NCBI RefSeq assembly: GCF_000966195.1
Contig: NZ_LAHL01000057.1
Location: 1 to 64,000 of the forward strand
Source: Domibacillus robiginosus
Lineage (GTDB): Bacteria > Bacillota > Bacilli > Bacillales > Domibacillaceae
Direction: 5' to 3'
Length of the DNA stretch: 64,000 nucleotides
Shown: positions 26,189-35,736 of the stretch, one piece after another
Position numbering within the stretch: the stretch's first letter is position 1
Layout: every line of letters begins with the position of its first letter
Made by a program: the position numbers and the translations under genes
The notes under the pieces: generated by a model
What the model saw: the letters and a program-made list of their open reading frames with translations, nothing else
Databases searched by the model: none
What the model was told of the DNA's origin: nothing

Positions 26189-27562
26189 TTGACAGAGAGA
26201 GTAACACGTTCAAATGAAATTGAGAGCTTAATTTTAAAAAGAAAAGATGAGTACATGGAGCAGTTATTCACATTATTACGCCAAAAAAGCATCAGTACTC
26301 AAAATACGGGTATGACTGAATGTGCAGAATTACTAAAGAGCATGATGGAGGAGATAGGCATTTCCTCTCGTTTAATTGAAACAAAAGGCCACTCTGTTGT
26401 GTATGGAGAAATATTAAAAGATGAAAAAGCGTTTACACTGCTTATTTATGGACACTATGATGTCCAGCCGCCTGAACCACTGGACAAGTGGATATCTCCT
26501 CCTTTTGAACCGACGATTCGAGAGGGAAGAATTTATGCGAGAGGGGCCGGAGACAACAAAGGGCAGCTTATGGCTCAACTGCTTGGCATTAAAACGTATT
26601 TGGACCTTTTTGGTGATTTGCCGATCAATGTGAAGTTTGTATTTGAAGGCGAAGAAGAAATGGGAAGTGTACATTTAGCTTCCTTTGTAGAGGAAAATAA
26701 AGAGCTTTTAAAAGCTGACCTTGTTTATACCTCGGATGGCTCATCTCATAATAGCGGGCTTCCTCTTATTCTACTGGGTGTTCGGGGAGTGCTTTCACTT
26801 GAGCTGGAAGTAAAAGGCGCCGATTGGGATAATCACTCCGGAAATACAGGCAATATTGTTCCTAATCCCGTCTGGAAATTAATCGACTTGCTGCAGACAA
26901 TGCGTGATAAAAACGGCCATGTATTAATCGAAGGGTTTTACGACAATATTCGCAGGCCAACTGAACGGGAGCAAGAATTGCTTAAAAATCTACCATTCGA
27001 TGCTGAAAATATTGGAGAAAAAATTGGTTATTCTTCATTAGAATTGGATGGCGAAACGTATTATCGCAAATTGACAATGGAACCGACCTTTAATATTTGC
27101 GGTATACAAAGTGGTTATACCGGAGAAGGCACAAAAACAATTATTCCTTCTCAGGCTGCTTTAAAAATGGATATTCGTCTTGTAGTTGATCAAGAACCGC
27201 TGGATATTTATAACAAATTCTGCCAGCACGTAAAACAACATGACCCTGACATCGAAGTAAGATATTTAGGATCAATGGAGCCATCAAGAACACCTGAAAA
27301 TCTTCCTGTAGTCCAGGTTGTAACCGGTGCTGTTCACAAAGCTTTTCAACAAAAACCTTTGATTCAACCAAGTCTTGGAGGATCTCTTCCAGACTATGTA
27401 TGGACAAAGATTTTAGGAGCACCATCTATTATTGTGCCTTATGCAAATTTTGATCAAAAAAATCACTCTCCTAATGAAAATATAGAAATAGACTATTTTT
27501 TAAATGGGATTAATTGTACGTGTCATGTTATTCATGCAATTGGCAGCCTACAAACACATTAA
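26189..27562 (+). CDS. M20-family dipeptidase / aminoacyl hydrolase
   Basis: 457 aa zinc hydrolase. Metal ligands and catalytic residues: YGHYDVQPPEPLDKW (His, catalytic Asp), ARGAGDNKGQLM (bridging Asp), FEGEEEMGS (general-base Glu), TSDGSSHN, and the C-terminal KNHSPNENI (His). An inserted dimerisation domain lies at about 190-350. It cleaves dipeptides or acyl-amino acids. Start TTG at 26189 after AAAGGAG (spacing is a little long). It is followed by an AbgT transporter, so it probably hydrolyses the compound AbgT brings in. Confidence 0.88.
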   Translation: MTERVTRSNEIESLILKRKDEYMEQLFTLLRQKSISTQNTGMTECAELLKSMMEEIGISSRLIETKGHSVVYGEILKDEKAFTLLIYGHYDVQPPEPLDKWISPPFEPTIREGRIYARGAGDNKGQLMAQLLGIKTYLDLFGDLPINVKFVFEGEEEMGSVHLASFVEENKELLKADLVYTSDGSSHNSGLPLILLGVRGVLSLELEVKGADWDNHSGNTGNIVPNPVWKLIDLLQTMRDKNGHVLIEGFYDNIRRPTEREQELLKNLPFDAENIGEKIGYSSLELDGETYYRKLTMEPTFNICGIQSGYTGEGTKTIIPSQAALKMDIRLVVDQEPLDIYNKFCQHVKQHDPDIEVRYLGSMEPSRTPENLPVVQVVTGAVHKAFQQKPLIQPSLGGSLPDYVWTKILGAPSIIVPYANFDQKNHSPNENIEIDYFLNGINCTCHVIHAIGSLQTH

Positions 27563-27591
27563 ATGATGAAACTAGAAAGGGAGGTTTATAT

Positions 27592-29136
27592 ATGAATCAA
27601 AGTCAACCGAATATTCCCCCGCCTACTCGCCCTAAGTATTTATTTGTTTTAGATGGAGTCGAGCGTATAGGAAATCGCCTCCCGCATCCCGCGTTAATTT
27701 TCCTTTATTTAACCGTGCTTGTCATGGTGGCGTCATGGCTGCTGAATTTATTAGGCGTCAGTGTAATGGACCCTGGAACAAAAGAGGAATTGGCAGTGAA
27801 AAGCCTGCTTTCTGTTGAGGGAATACAGTATATTATTACGTCAATGTTTGGTAACTTTATTGAGTTCAAACCGTTAGGACTGATCATTGTCTTTACACTG
27901 GGTATCGGGTTAGCTGAGAGGGTAGGCTTATTTGAAGCTGCGATAAGAAGAACGCTTTTGAAAGCGCCAAAAGTGGTTATTACGTACGCAGTACTTTTCA
28001 TTGGTATTATGGGCAGTGTAGCAGCGGATTCGGCTTATATTATTGTTCCGCCAATAGCTGCAATGGTTTTTCACATGTTTGGGAGAAATCCCATTGCGGG
28101 ACTGGCTGCCGGGATCGCGGGAACAGGCTGTGGCTTTACAGCAAATTTGCTTGTTTCCGGATTTGACGCAATGCTGGCAGGTATTTCAACAGAAGCTGCT
28201 CATACAATTAATCCTAATATAGTTGTGCACCCTGTAGACAATTGGTATTTTATGAGTGCTTCTGTGCTTGTTTTAACTGTAGTCGGGGCGTTTGTTACAG
28301 AGCGGATTATTGAGCCGAGATTAGGAACATACGACGGAGATGTAGAAGTTAAGTTGGATGATAACGAAGAAGATAATAGTTTAATCAACAAGGGGCTGAG
28401 AAACACCTTTATCTCAGTTGTTTTATTTATTGGTGTGATTGTAACAGCTCTTTATGTTCCCAATTCACCGTTAAGAGGAGAAGATGGAAGTATCCTCAAT
28501 TCACCTTTTATGAGCGGCATTAATACAATTATTTTGCTGTTTTTTATTCTTATCGGCTTAACCTACGGTATTACCACCAAAAAAATCAGACGTATTGATG
28601 ATGTAGTTAAAAAGATGGCTGAATCAATAAACGATATCGCCCCATTTATTGTCCTGGCTTTTTTTATTGCACAATTCATCGCCTATATTCAATGGAGCAA
28701 CCTTTCTACACTAACAGCAGTGAATGGGGCAAATCTGCTGGAATCTGCTAATTTGAGTGGTTTGCCGGGTGTTATCCTGCTTATTCTTGTAACAGCAGTA
28801 TCAAGTTTGTTTATTACAAGCGGTACCGCTCTATGGGCGTTACTCGCGCCTATATTTGTTCCAATGTTTATGCTGCTGGATTTTCACCCTGCTTTTATAC
28901 AAGTAGCTTATCGAATTGCAGATTCCGCAACAAACATGATTACGCCGCTTAATCCGTTTGTTGCTATCATGTTAGGATTTTTAATGAAATATGATAAAAA
29001 GGCAGGACTCGGCACCCACATTGCCTTAATCTTCCCTTATACGGTTGCTTTTCTTATTGCCTGGCTCGTAATGATTATTGTTTTCGCAGTGTTCAATATT
29101 CCTATAGGTCCTGGAGTGCCAATGCATTTAAAATGA
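27592..29136 (+). CDS. AbgT-family (p-aminobenzoyl-glutamate-type) transporter
   Basis: 514 aa membrane protein with about 11 hydrophobic segments; AbgT family marks include PHPALIFLYLTVLVM, GIGLAERVGLFEAAIR, GTGCGFTANLLVSGFDAMLAG and MITPLNPFVAIMLGFL. ATG 27592 after AAAGGGAGG is chosen over an upstream frame opening at 27514 inside the peptidase gene. AbgT proteins import p-aminobenzoyl-glutamate or export sulfonamide-like drugs. Next to an M20 peptidase, uptake of an amide-linked amino acid is more likely. Confidence 0.9.
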   Translation: MNQSQPNIPPPTRPKYLFVLDGVERIGNRLPHPALIFLYLTVLVMVASWLLNLLGVSVMDPGTKEELAVKSLLSVEGIQYIITSMFGNFIEFKPLGLIIVFTLGIGLAERVGLFEAAIRRTLLKAPKVVITYAVLFIGIMGSVAADSAYIIVPPIAAMVFHMFGRNPIAGLAAGIAGTGCGFTANLLVSGFDAMLAGISTEAAHTINPNIVVHPVDNWYFMSASVLVLTVVGAFVTERIIEPRLGTYDGDVEVKLDDNEEDNSLINKGLRNTFISVVLFIGVIVTALYVPNSPLRGEDGSILNSPFMSGINTIILLFFILIGLTYGITTKKIRRIDDVVKKMAESINDIAPFIVLAFFIAQFIAYIQWSNLSTLTAVNGANLLESANLSGLPGVILLILVTAVSSLFITSGTALWALLAPIFVPMFMLLDFHPAFIQVAYRIADSATNMITPLNPFVAIMLGFLMKYDKKAGLGTHIALIFPYTVAFLIAWLVMIIVFAVFNIPIGPGVPMHLK

Positions 29137-29210
29137 AATAATGGAATCACCCAGGAAAACGGATTATTCCTATCAAAAATAGAAGTTTAAATATTAAAAA
29201 AGATTGAATA

Positions 29211-29250
29211 TTGCAAACATGGTCAAGTTGATTCGACCATGTTTGCAATT
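29211..29250 (+). terminator. Terminator after the AbgT gene
   Basis: TTGCAAACATGGTC pairs perfectly with GACCATGTTTGCAA around a ten-base loop; only a short T-tract follows. Confidence 0.75.
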
Positions 29251-29299
29251 CATTATATTCTGCGAGTTCAAGCTTGCCTTTTAAAAAAGGAGAGACGAT

Positions 29300-29962
29300 A
29301 TGGATAAGGTAGACCTTAGTAAAAATTCATTATCAAATAAAATTGCTGAACACATTACAGAACAAATTATCACAGGAGAGTTGAGGCCGGGAGAAAAGCT
29401 GGTTGAAAGCTTATATGCAGAAGAATACGGCACAAGCAGAGCGCCGATACGAGAGGCTTTTTTTTTGTTGACGATTGAAGGTCTGGTGGAAAGAATTCCG
29501 AGAAAAGGGACCATTGTAAAAGGTTATTCCGAATCGGAAATATATGATTTGCTTGAAATTCGTGTCATGCTCGAATCACTGGCAATGAAACGAATTGAAA
29601 AACAAGGTGTGGACCTGGACATTGTCTTTAAAATGGACTGTCTTTTAGATGAGATGCGTTCTGAAAAAGAAGCCGCGGAGTATACAAAACTAAATTACTT
29701 GTTTCACATGCATTTAATGCAAATGAGTAAAAGCCACATTATAAAAAAAGTTCATTCACATTTAGAAGCCCCGCTGTTAACCATTCAAAATATGTGCTTT
29801 GAAGCAGAAGGGAATATGGCCAAATCTCTCTCAGAACATTTGGAGATGGTTGCACTTTTAAAAGATAAAAAAGTAAAGGAAGCAGCGGATATGCTGGAGC
29901 AGCATAATCACGACTTAATTACAAGTATACAAAAGCTCTTGAGAAACAAAGCAACTTTTTAA
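29300..29962 (+). CDS. GntR-family (FCD domain) regulator, paralogue of the malonate regulator
   Basis: 220 aa. Winged helix (IAEHITEQIITGELRPGEKL, YAEEYGTSRAPIREAFFLLT, EGLVERIPRKGTIVKG) followed by an FCD domain (YDLLEIRVMLESLAM; LNYLFHMHLMQMS). By eye the first 100 residues are overwhelmingly the same as in the regulator at 1940, including the recognition helix, so both probably bind similar GTCGAC-type sites. ATG 29300 follows AAAAAAGGAGAGACG. The neighbouring peptidase/AbgT operon is the likely target. Confidence 0.88.
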   Translation: MDKVDLSKNSLSNKIAEHITEQIITGELRPGEKLVESLYAEEYGTSRAPIREAFFLLTIEGLVERIPRKGTIVKGYSESEIYDLLEIRVMLESLAMKRIEKQGVDLDIVFKMDCLLDEMRSEKEAAEYTKLNYLFHMHLMQMSKSHIIKKVHSHLEAPLLTIQNMCFEAEGNMAKSLSEHLEMVALLKDKKVKEAADMLEQHNHDLITSIQKLLRNKATF

Positions 29963-29983
29963 TTTACTTACGAAAATAAGTAT

Positions 29984-30029
29984 GTAAAATCATTCAATCA
30001 ATCCACTAGTATTGATTGAATGATTTTAC
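29984..30029 (+). terminator. Terminator after the second gntR
   Basis: GTAAAATCATTCAATCAA pairs with TTGATTGAATGATTTTAC around a ten-base loop, an 18-bp perfect stem. Confidence 0.8.
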
Positions 30030-30135
30030 AAACAAAAAGAGTAAAGGTGAGAGCATTTTTAATTACTGAAAAGAAAATGTAAAACACTGTTTTTCAAAAA
30101 GCGGCTGTGGCGTCAATTATTTCTTAAATATTCTC

Positions 30136-30431
30136 TGTCGACAATCGACTTCATACTACTTATTTTTCATGCTGGAAAGAAAGGAGAACATCCATGAATA
30201 CTATTGTTGTTTCCAGGAAGAGGTTCTCAGCAGCAAAGTTTTCTGCCCAATTTGTCCCATCGCCCTGCCAGTTGCAGTTGGTTCAAGAGTTTTCCATGCT
30301 TCCGTAAGGGTTGCCATGCAGATTGAAATGCCTGTTGGGGCTGTTTCGTTAATAGAATATGCCTGTGACAGCGGATTTGTTTTACTTCGAACAGCCAATG
30401 GTCCGTCACTTGTTACTCCTTCCCGGGAAGA
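30136..30431 (+). pseudogene. GTCGAC-type operator and remains of a small gene
   Basis: TGTCGACAATCGAC (30136-30149) is a GntR-like site. GAAAGGAGAACATCC precedes ATG 30194 (MNTIVVSRKRFSAAKFSAQF), which stops after 37 codons. A shifted frame then reads VAMQIEMPVGAVSLIEYACD to about 30434, and a third one LFQEVVQQMAWYLDKLNKEA to about 30538. Probably a decayed gene of the same regulon. Function not recognised. The rest of 30432-30694 shows nothing. Confidence 0.4.
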
Positions 30432-30694
30432 ATAATAGCTAAAAGGAGTTTTGACGAAAAGCTGTTTCAAGAGGTTGTTCAACAAATGGCTTGGTACCTT
30501 GATAAACTAAACAAAGAGGCAATGCTTTTTCCTTCGTAAGCTGACATTTACCCCGCCGATTTCATCCTGAAACAGGATTGAAACAGGAGTACTCTGCCAG
30601 CAAAACAGGCCGCCTGGCATTAGCAAGCGGCTTAAAAACGATATGATCAAAAGTAAAGAGAGAATGCTGCAAAAACTTTCTGTCACCAGCGTGA

Positions 30695-31300
30695 TTAATG
30701 GCTGCTGTATAAGCCGTTTGTATAAATGACCGTCATATGCTGGATGATCTCTTCCATGCTTTCAGCGGAATCGCCATTTATCAGTTCCCACATAAACATT
30801 TCATTTGTATAAAACCAGGAACGTGCCACTAAAGAGGGGATAAGCTGCGGATTGGCCAGCGATTTAGACTGTGCATAAAGAATATCCTGGGTAATGCTGC
30901 TAATAAAACGATCGCGAATATTCTGCCAATTCGCTTCGATGACAGGTGAATTTCCAATCGCTTCTTTAATAATCCTCATAAATTCTTTTCTTTCCATAGC
31001 TAGCGAGAGAAAAAGTCTAACTTGATTCACAATTAGATCTTGCGCCTCTTTTTTAGTAGAAGGAGTAAAGGGCAACGACGCTACTTCGTAAAATTGTTCC
31101 ATCACTTCTTTCATCAATTCGATTAAAAAGTCATCTTTGTTTTTAAAATACACATAAGCTGTTCCATAACCGGTCTGTGCCCGGCTTATAATATGGCGAA
31201 TAGTTGTTTGCTGAAATCCTTGTTCAAAAAAAACAGCTTCGGCCGCTTTTAAAAGCTTTTTCTTTGTTTCTATCGCCTGCTTTTGTCTGGTATTAATCAT
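30695..31300 (-). CDS. TetR/AcrR-family transcriptional repressor
   Basis: 201 aa. N-terminal TetR helix-turn-helix (KKKLLKAAEAVFFEQGFQQT, AQTGYGTAYVYFKNKDDFLI) and an all-helical ligand domain. Divergent from the kynurenine operon; a perfect 29-bp palindrome overlaps the kynU promoter at 31394-31422. Probable repressor of kynUBA responding to a tryptophan catabolite (inference). Confidence 0.88.
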   Translation of the reverse strand: MINTRQKQAIETKKKLLKAAEAVFFEQGFQQTTIRHIISRAQTGYGTAYVYFKNKDDFLIELMKEVMEQFYEVASLPFTPSTKKEAQDLIVNQVRLFLSLAMERKEFMRIIKEAIGNSPVIEANWQNIRDRFISSITQDILYAQSKSLANPQLIPSLVARSWFYTNEMFMWELINGDSAESMEEIIQHMTVIYTNGLYSSH

Positions 31301-31393
31301 CTTATTCTCCTACTGAAAATGTAGTAATTATAAAAGCTAAACTAACACAACTTTAATTAAAAAGAAAGAGCTTTAAATGATCCAATCATTTAA

Positions 31394-31437
31394 TTGACAC
31401 TATGTCATTGACATAGTGTCAACGAATGATTTATATT
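31394..31437 (+). promoter_or_regulatory. kynU promoter with perfect TetR operator
   Basis: A perfect 29-bp palindrome (31394-31422; arms TTGACACTATGTCA and TGACATAGTGTCAA around one central T). The right arm contains the -35 box TTGACA (31408-31413). The -10 box TATATT is at 31432-31437, 18 bp away. A protein bound here would exclude RNA polymerase. Confidence 0.82.
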
Positions 31438-31476
31438 GTTTATATAATTCAGAAAACTTATTTTAGGAGGGATTAA

Positions 31477-32757
31477 ATGACTTTAGTTGAAGATGTATAC
31501 TCAGTTGAATATGCGAAAGAAAAGGACCGTATCGATCCGCTACGTTCGTATAGAAATGAATTTTACCAAAATGAAAGTATTTATTTAGATGGAAACTCTC
31601 TTGGACTGTTGTCTAAAAGAGCCGAACGTTCACTAATGAATGTGTTGGAATCATGGAAAAGCTTTGGCATTGATGGCTGGACGAAAGGAGATCATCCCTG
31701 GTTTTATATGGCGCAAGAATTGGGGCGAAAACTGGCTCCGTTAGTTGGAGCAGAGGGGAATGAAGTGATTGTAACAGGGTCCACTACGACGAATATTCAT
31801 CAGCTGGTTTCAAGCTTTTACAAGCCGACTTCAAACCGCTATAAAATTCTGGCCGACGATGCAACTTTTCCATCTGATATTTATGCACTTCAAAGCCAGC
31901 TTAAATTAAAGGGGTACGATCCGGAAGAAGCTTTAGTAAAAGTTGAAAGCAATGATGGTCTTTTGTCGGAAGAAGCCATTATTACTAAAATGAAAGATGA
32001 TATTGCTCTTATTCTATTGCCGAGTGTTCTTTACCGGAGCGGGCAAATTCTAGACATGGAGCGCTTGACTCTAGAAGCTCATAAACGTGGCATTGTGATT
32101 GGGTTTGATTTATGCCATTCCATCGGTTCTGTTCCACATCATTTAAACAAGTGGGGAGTGGACTTCGCTATGTGGTGCAATTACAAGCATCTTAATGGCG
32201 GACCGGGAGCAGTGGGAGGCTTGTATGTTAATCAAAAGTATTTTGGCCAGGAACCGGGGCTGGCTGGCTGGTTTAGTTCCAGGAAAGATGTGCAATTTAA
32301 TATGAGCCATGAATTACAAGCGGATACAGATGCAGGCGCTTATGAAATTGGGACACCTCATATTTTAAGTATGGCTCCGTTAATCGGGTCACTGGATATG
32401 TTTAATGAAGCGGGTATTGAAAATATAAGAAAAAAATCATTAGAATTAACCGATTATATGGTTAACCTAATTAATCATGAATTGAAAGAATATGATTTTG
32501 TCATTGTAAGTCCCCTGGATCATACTAAACGAGGAGCTCATATTCTTCTGGAGCATAAGTTTGCCGCTAGTATATGTAAAGCATTAAAAAGCAATCAAAT
32601 TATTCCCGACTTTAGAGCGCCAAGTTTTATTCGATTAGGCCCTGTTGCTTTATACAATACTTTCTATGATGTATGGAAGATGGTTCATACACTTAAAATA
32701 ATTATGAAAGAAGAACAATACAAAGAGTTTGAAAATGAGCGAGACGTGGTTGCGTAA
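31477..32757 (+). CDS. kynU: Kynureninase
   Basis: 426 aa PLP enzyme that splits kynurenine to anthranilate and alanine. Visible: [18 protein letters not shown] near the N-terminus, [30 protein letters not shown] with the PLP Asp, and [19 protein letters not shown] with the Schiff-base lysine. TTTTAGGAGGG lies before ATG. First gene of the operon kynU-kynB-kynA under the TetR-type operator. Confidence 0.95.
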   Translation: MTLVEDVYSVEYAKEKDRIDPLRSYRNEFYQNESIYLDGNSLGLLSKRAERSLMNVLESWKSFGIDGWTKGDHPWFYMAQELGRKLAPLVGAEGNEVIVTGSTTTNIHQLVSSFYKPTSNRYKILADDATFPSDIYALQSQLKLKGYDPEEALVKVESNDGLLSEEAIITKMKDDIALILLPSVLYRSGQILDMERLTLEAHKRGIVIGFDLCHSIGSVPHHLNKWGVDFAMWCNYKHLNGGPGAVGGLYVNQKYFGQEPGLAGWFSSRKDVQFNMSHELQADTDAGAYEIGTPHILSMAPLIGSLDMFNEAGIENIRKKSLELTDYMVNLINHELKEYDFVIVSPLDHTKRGAHILLEHKFAASICKALKSNQIIPDFRAPSFIRLGPVALYNTFYDVWKMVHTLKIIMKEEQYKEFENERDVVA

Positions 32758-32770
32758 GGGAGGATGAAAG

Positions 32771-33400
32771 ATGGCAAAGGATAAATGGATTGACATTTCC
32801 CAGCCGCTGAACAATAAGATTGCTCATTGGCCTGGTGATACCCCTTTTTCGTACGACGTAGTGTACGAGAAAAAAAGCACAGGCTCTGTAAATATTGGGA
32901 AAATCACAACAAGTTTACATACAGGTACACATATTGACGCTCCGTTTCATTTTTCTGATAATGGGGCACGTGTCATAGATCTGGATATTAATATTTATAT
33001 AGGCCGCTGTCTTGTTGTGGATGTATCTAATTACGAAGAGATAAGTACTGATATTTTGAAAAAAGCAGATATCCAAAACTGTGAACGTTTGCTTTTAAGA
33101 ACATCTGCCATAACGGATCCTGCGGTTTTTCCGGAACAAATTCCGGTGCTTACGCTTGATGCAGTCAACTATTTAAAGCTGCAAAACGTGAAATTGGTAG
33201 GGGTCGATTTACCATCAGTCGATCAACTTGACAGCAAGGAACTGCCGATACATCATTCTCTTCATAATTATGGCATTCATATTTTGGAAAATGTTGTTTT
33301 GGATCACGTTATTCCCGGTCACTATGAACTAACGGCTCTTCCGCTGCCTCTTACTCATGCCGATGGGAGTCCTGTCAGAGCAGCAATTAAACCTGTTTAA
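32771..33400 (+). CDS. kynB: Kynurenine formamidase (arylformamidase)
   Basis: 209 aa metal-dependent cyclase-family hydrolase that deformylates N-formylkynurenine. It opens with the family stretch WIDISQPLNNKIAHWPGDTP and contains the metal motif HTGTHIDAPFHF; YGIHILENVVLDHV and PLPLTHADGSPVRA follow near the end. Thirteen bp after kynU, 28 bp before kynA. Confidence 0.95.
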   Translation: MAKDKWIDISQPLNNKIAHWPGDTPFSYDVVYEKKSTGSVNIGKITTSLHTGTHIDAPFHFSDNGARVIDLDINIYIGRCLVVDVSNYEEISTDILKKADIQNCERLLLRTSAITDPAVFPEQIPVLTLDAVNYLKLQNVKLVGVDLPSVDQLDSKELPIHHSLHNYGIHILENVVLDHVIPGHYELTALPLPLTHADGSPVRAAIKPV

Positions 33401-33428
33401 AAAATAACCATTACACGGAGTGATCATA

Positions 33429-34262
33429 ATGAAGAGCCTCACAGAAAACGAAAAAAATATTGAAACAAATTTTACCGATAAAATGACTTATGGCGAATAT
33501 CTGCAACTGGATACGCTGCTTTCCAGTCAAAAAAGTTTATCAGGACACCACGATGAAATGCTGTTTATTGTTATTCACCAGGTGAGCGAGCTCTGGATGA
33601 AGCTCATCTTGCATGAAATGAATGCGGCCAAACAAGCAATAATAGAAGATGATTTATCTATGAGCTTTAAAAAATTAGCTCGTGTATCCCAAATACAAGC
33701 CCAAATCATTCAAGCATGGGATGTACTCTCTACCTTAACTCCTTCAGAATATTTAGAGTTTAGGAATTCACTGGGAAATTCTTCGGGTTTCCAGTCTTAT
33801 CAATACAGGTTAATCGAGTTTGCTCTCGGGTATAAAACAGATTTTATTTTAAAAATATACGAGAAAGACCCTGTATTACTTGCCAAACTAGAAGAAGCAT
33901 ATAAATCTCCAAGTTTATATGACGCATCTATTCATGCTTTGAAAAAAGCCGGTTTTGAGCTCTCGCAGGACGTATTGACACGCGATGTCACGAAAGCCTA
34001 TCAGTCTGATGAAAGTGTATTGCAGGCGTGGAAGGCCGTCTATCAAAATACAGACAAGTATTGGGATTTATACGAGCTTGGTGAAAAACTTGTAGATATT
34101 GAAGACCGCTTACAGCAATGGCGTTTTCGCCACATGAAAACAGTAGAAAGAATTATCGGTTTTAAAATGGGTACAGGAGGTTCTAGCGGAGTTCATTATT
34201 TGAAAAAAGTATTGGATCAACGTTTTTTTCCAGAGCTATGGGATTTGCGAACTAATATGTAA
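33429..34262 (+). CDS. kynA: Tryptophan 2,3-dioxygenase
   Basis: 277 aa haem dioxygenase that opens the indole ring of tryptophan to give N-formylkynurenine. [14 protein letters not shown] and [20 protein letters not shown] near the N-terminus, [18 protein letters not shown] in the middle, and [15 protein letters not shown] with the haem-ligand histidine, then [13 protein letters not shown]. The open frame starts at GTG 33420, but CGGAG is correctly spaced for ATG 33429. With kynB and kynU this completes tryptophan to anthranilate. Confidence 0.95.
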   Translation: MKSLTENEKNIETNFTDKMTYGEYLQLDTLLSSQKSLSGHHDEMLFIVIHQVSELWMKLILHEMNAAKQAIIEDDLSMSFKKLARVSQIQAQIIQAWDVLSTLTPSEYLEFRNSLGNSSGFQSYQYRLIEFALGYKTDFILKIYEKDPVLLAKLEEAYKSPSLYDASIHALKKAGFELSQDVLTRDVTKAYQSDESVLQAWKAVYQNTDKYWDLYELGEKLVDIEDRLQQWRFRHMKTVERIIGFKMGTGGSSGVHYLKKVLDQRFFPELWDLRTNM

Positions 34263-34330
34263 AAGGATCAAAAGGTGTAAGACTCTTTCTTTTTTACCTG
34301 CATTTTGTAGAAACAACTCTAATAATAGCA

Positions 34331-34448
34331 CGAGAGCAAACTTTACTTTGAACTCGCCAAACTGGTGTAGTCAAATGGTAAGGCAATTAAAAAGTTAGTA
34401 ATAAAGGTGTACGTTAGCAAAACTATATAGTTGCTAACGTACACCTTT
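34331..34448 (+). repeat. Structured repeat element, copy A
   Basis: First of two related ~120-nt elements. Shared blocks with copy B (35304-35425): CGAGA(A/G)CAAACT, ACTCGCC, TTAAGGC/GTAAGGC, AAAAAGTTAGTAAT, AAAGGTGTACG and the closing GCTAACGTACACCTTT. The last part is a perfect 18-bp stem (34403-34420 with 34431-34448) around AACTATATAG. It lies between kynA and the proline-rich gene. May be a small RNA, a terminator-bearing 3' element or a MITE. Confidence 0.75.
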
Positions 34449-34814
34449 TATTGTCAGGACACTCCTAATGTTTAGTACTTTAAATGGTTTAAACCTATTA
34501 TTGCAGTTCTTACAGTGCAGCATATGTAAAATTTAATATAAGTATTGTAAAACGAGCACTATGGAAGTTTGTATAGGTTATCTTCACTCATACTCATTAT
34601 AGTGACTTTGCCACAATCATGTTGTTATTTTTCTCATATGATAATAATGAGCATTAACATGAGTGATCTGGCTCTTTACAATGTTATATAGTCGAAACTG
34701 TTTTTGTAAAAATGGGTACCACTTTCTTATTTAAGGAAAAATAGCCCTTTATCTGTAAAACAATATGTATCCAACATAAGAGCACAGAAATTAAAAAGAA
34801 GGAAGATGAAAAAC

Positions 34815-35261
34815 ATGCGATTTTATCCTCCAAATCCTGGTCCAGGTCCATACCGGCCGTACCAGGGACCAGGACCGTATGACTCGTTTTTCGTACCATT
34901 TCCACCCAATCAAAGGCTGCCTTATCAACATCCCGGTTCTGTCTATCAGGACCCGAGATATTTTTCACAAAATCTGACTCAAAGACCGCCTCAGGGAGCT
35001 CCGATTCCTCCTCAGAGATCTGGTGAGTTGGGGAGTTTTTTACAGGATCTGACTCAGGGACCTTCTCTGGAATCTGCTCCTCCACCGCAGGCACCTGATA
35101 TACCGAGTAATTTAAATATACCGCCTCAAGCAGGAGATGGTAACCCTCCACAAACACCCGGCATGTGGGAAAATATCAATCAAATGCTTGCGTATGCCGA
35201 TGAAATATACCGAGGAATTAATACTTTAAGACAGATAGGGTCAGTGTTCACTAAAAAATAA
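34815..35261 (+). CDS. Proline-rich hypothetical protein
   Basis: 148 aa, roughly the first 115 residues dominated by Pro, Gly, Gln and Tyr (NPGPGPYRPYQGPGPYDSF, PPQGAPIPPQRSG), followed by a short amphipathic end (MWENINQMLAYADEIYRGIN). No signal peptide. AAGAAGGAAG is better placed for ATG 34815 than for ATG 34806. Composition resembles spore-coat or exosporium structural proteins (YppG-like), but no firm family match can be claimed. It is bracketed by the two structured repeats. Confidence 0.65.
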   Translation: MRFYPPNPGPGPYRPYQGPGPYDSFFVPFPPNQRLPYQHPGSVYQDPRYFSQNLTQRPPQGAPIPPQRSGELGSFLQDLTQGPSLESAPPPQAPDIPSNLNIPPQAGDGNPPQTPGMWENINQMLAYADEIYRGINTLRQIGSVFTKK

Positions 35262-35303
35262 AAACAGTGAATTACAGAATAAAATAAACTTTTCTGTTTT
35301 CAG

Positions 35304-35425
35304 CGAGAACAAACTCGCTTCTAGACTCGCCAGGTAACCGGTATAGCCCGAATGTTAAGGCGATCAAAAAGTTAGTAATCAAAGGTGTACGCTGGCAAAA
35401 TTGTTGGTTGCTAACGTACACCTTT
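35304..35425 (+). repeat. Structured repeat element, copy B
   Basis: Second copy, 43 bp after the proline-rich gene, same orientation as copy A. Internal pairings also visible: GCGAG with CTCGC at the 5' end and TCGCC with GGCGA in the middle. The terminal stem (35381-35398 with 35408-35425) is 18 bp with one mismatch and one G-U pair. Loop and middle have diverged while the stem is kept. Confidence 0.75.
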
Positions 35426-35736
35426 GCTATTATTGAGGTATTAGGAATCAATAGGTTTTATAGATTTCACATGGTTTTAGATCTCTTATAAAAATTTATA
35501 TGACATGTTATGTGTAAAATTCAAAAAAATATACTTCAGGAGCCAAAAGCATAACAAACAGCAAAAAAGTCTAAGAAGCTATTTGGATCTCTACGTAATT
35601 GGCTTTTCAGTCTAATATCAATATATATTGACCAATGAATATTCACTTCGTATAGTGAGAAAGAATAAAAAGTAATACCATTATCTAAATGGTAGATGAA
35701 AAATATATATCACCTGGTTTTAAAGAGAGTTGATGA

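Noticed and set aside
34331-35425. Hammerhead ribozyme or c-di-GMP riboswitch in the duplicated element
   Set aside because: Neither the CUGAUGA...GAAA ribozyme core nor the conserved GEMM loops are present.
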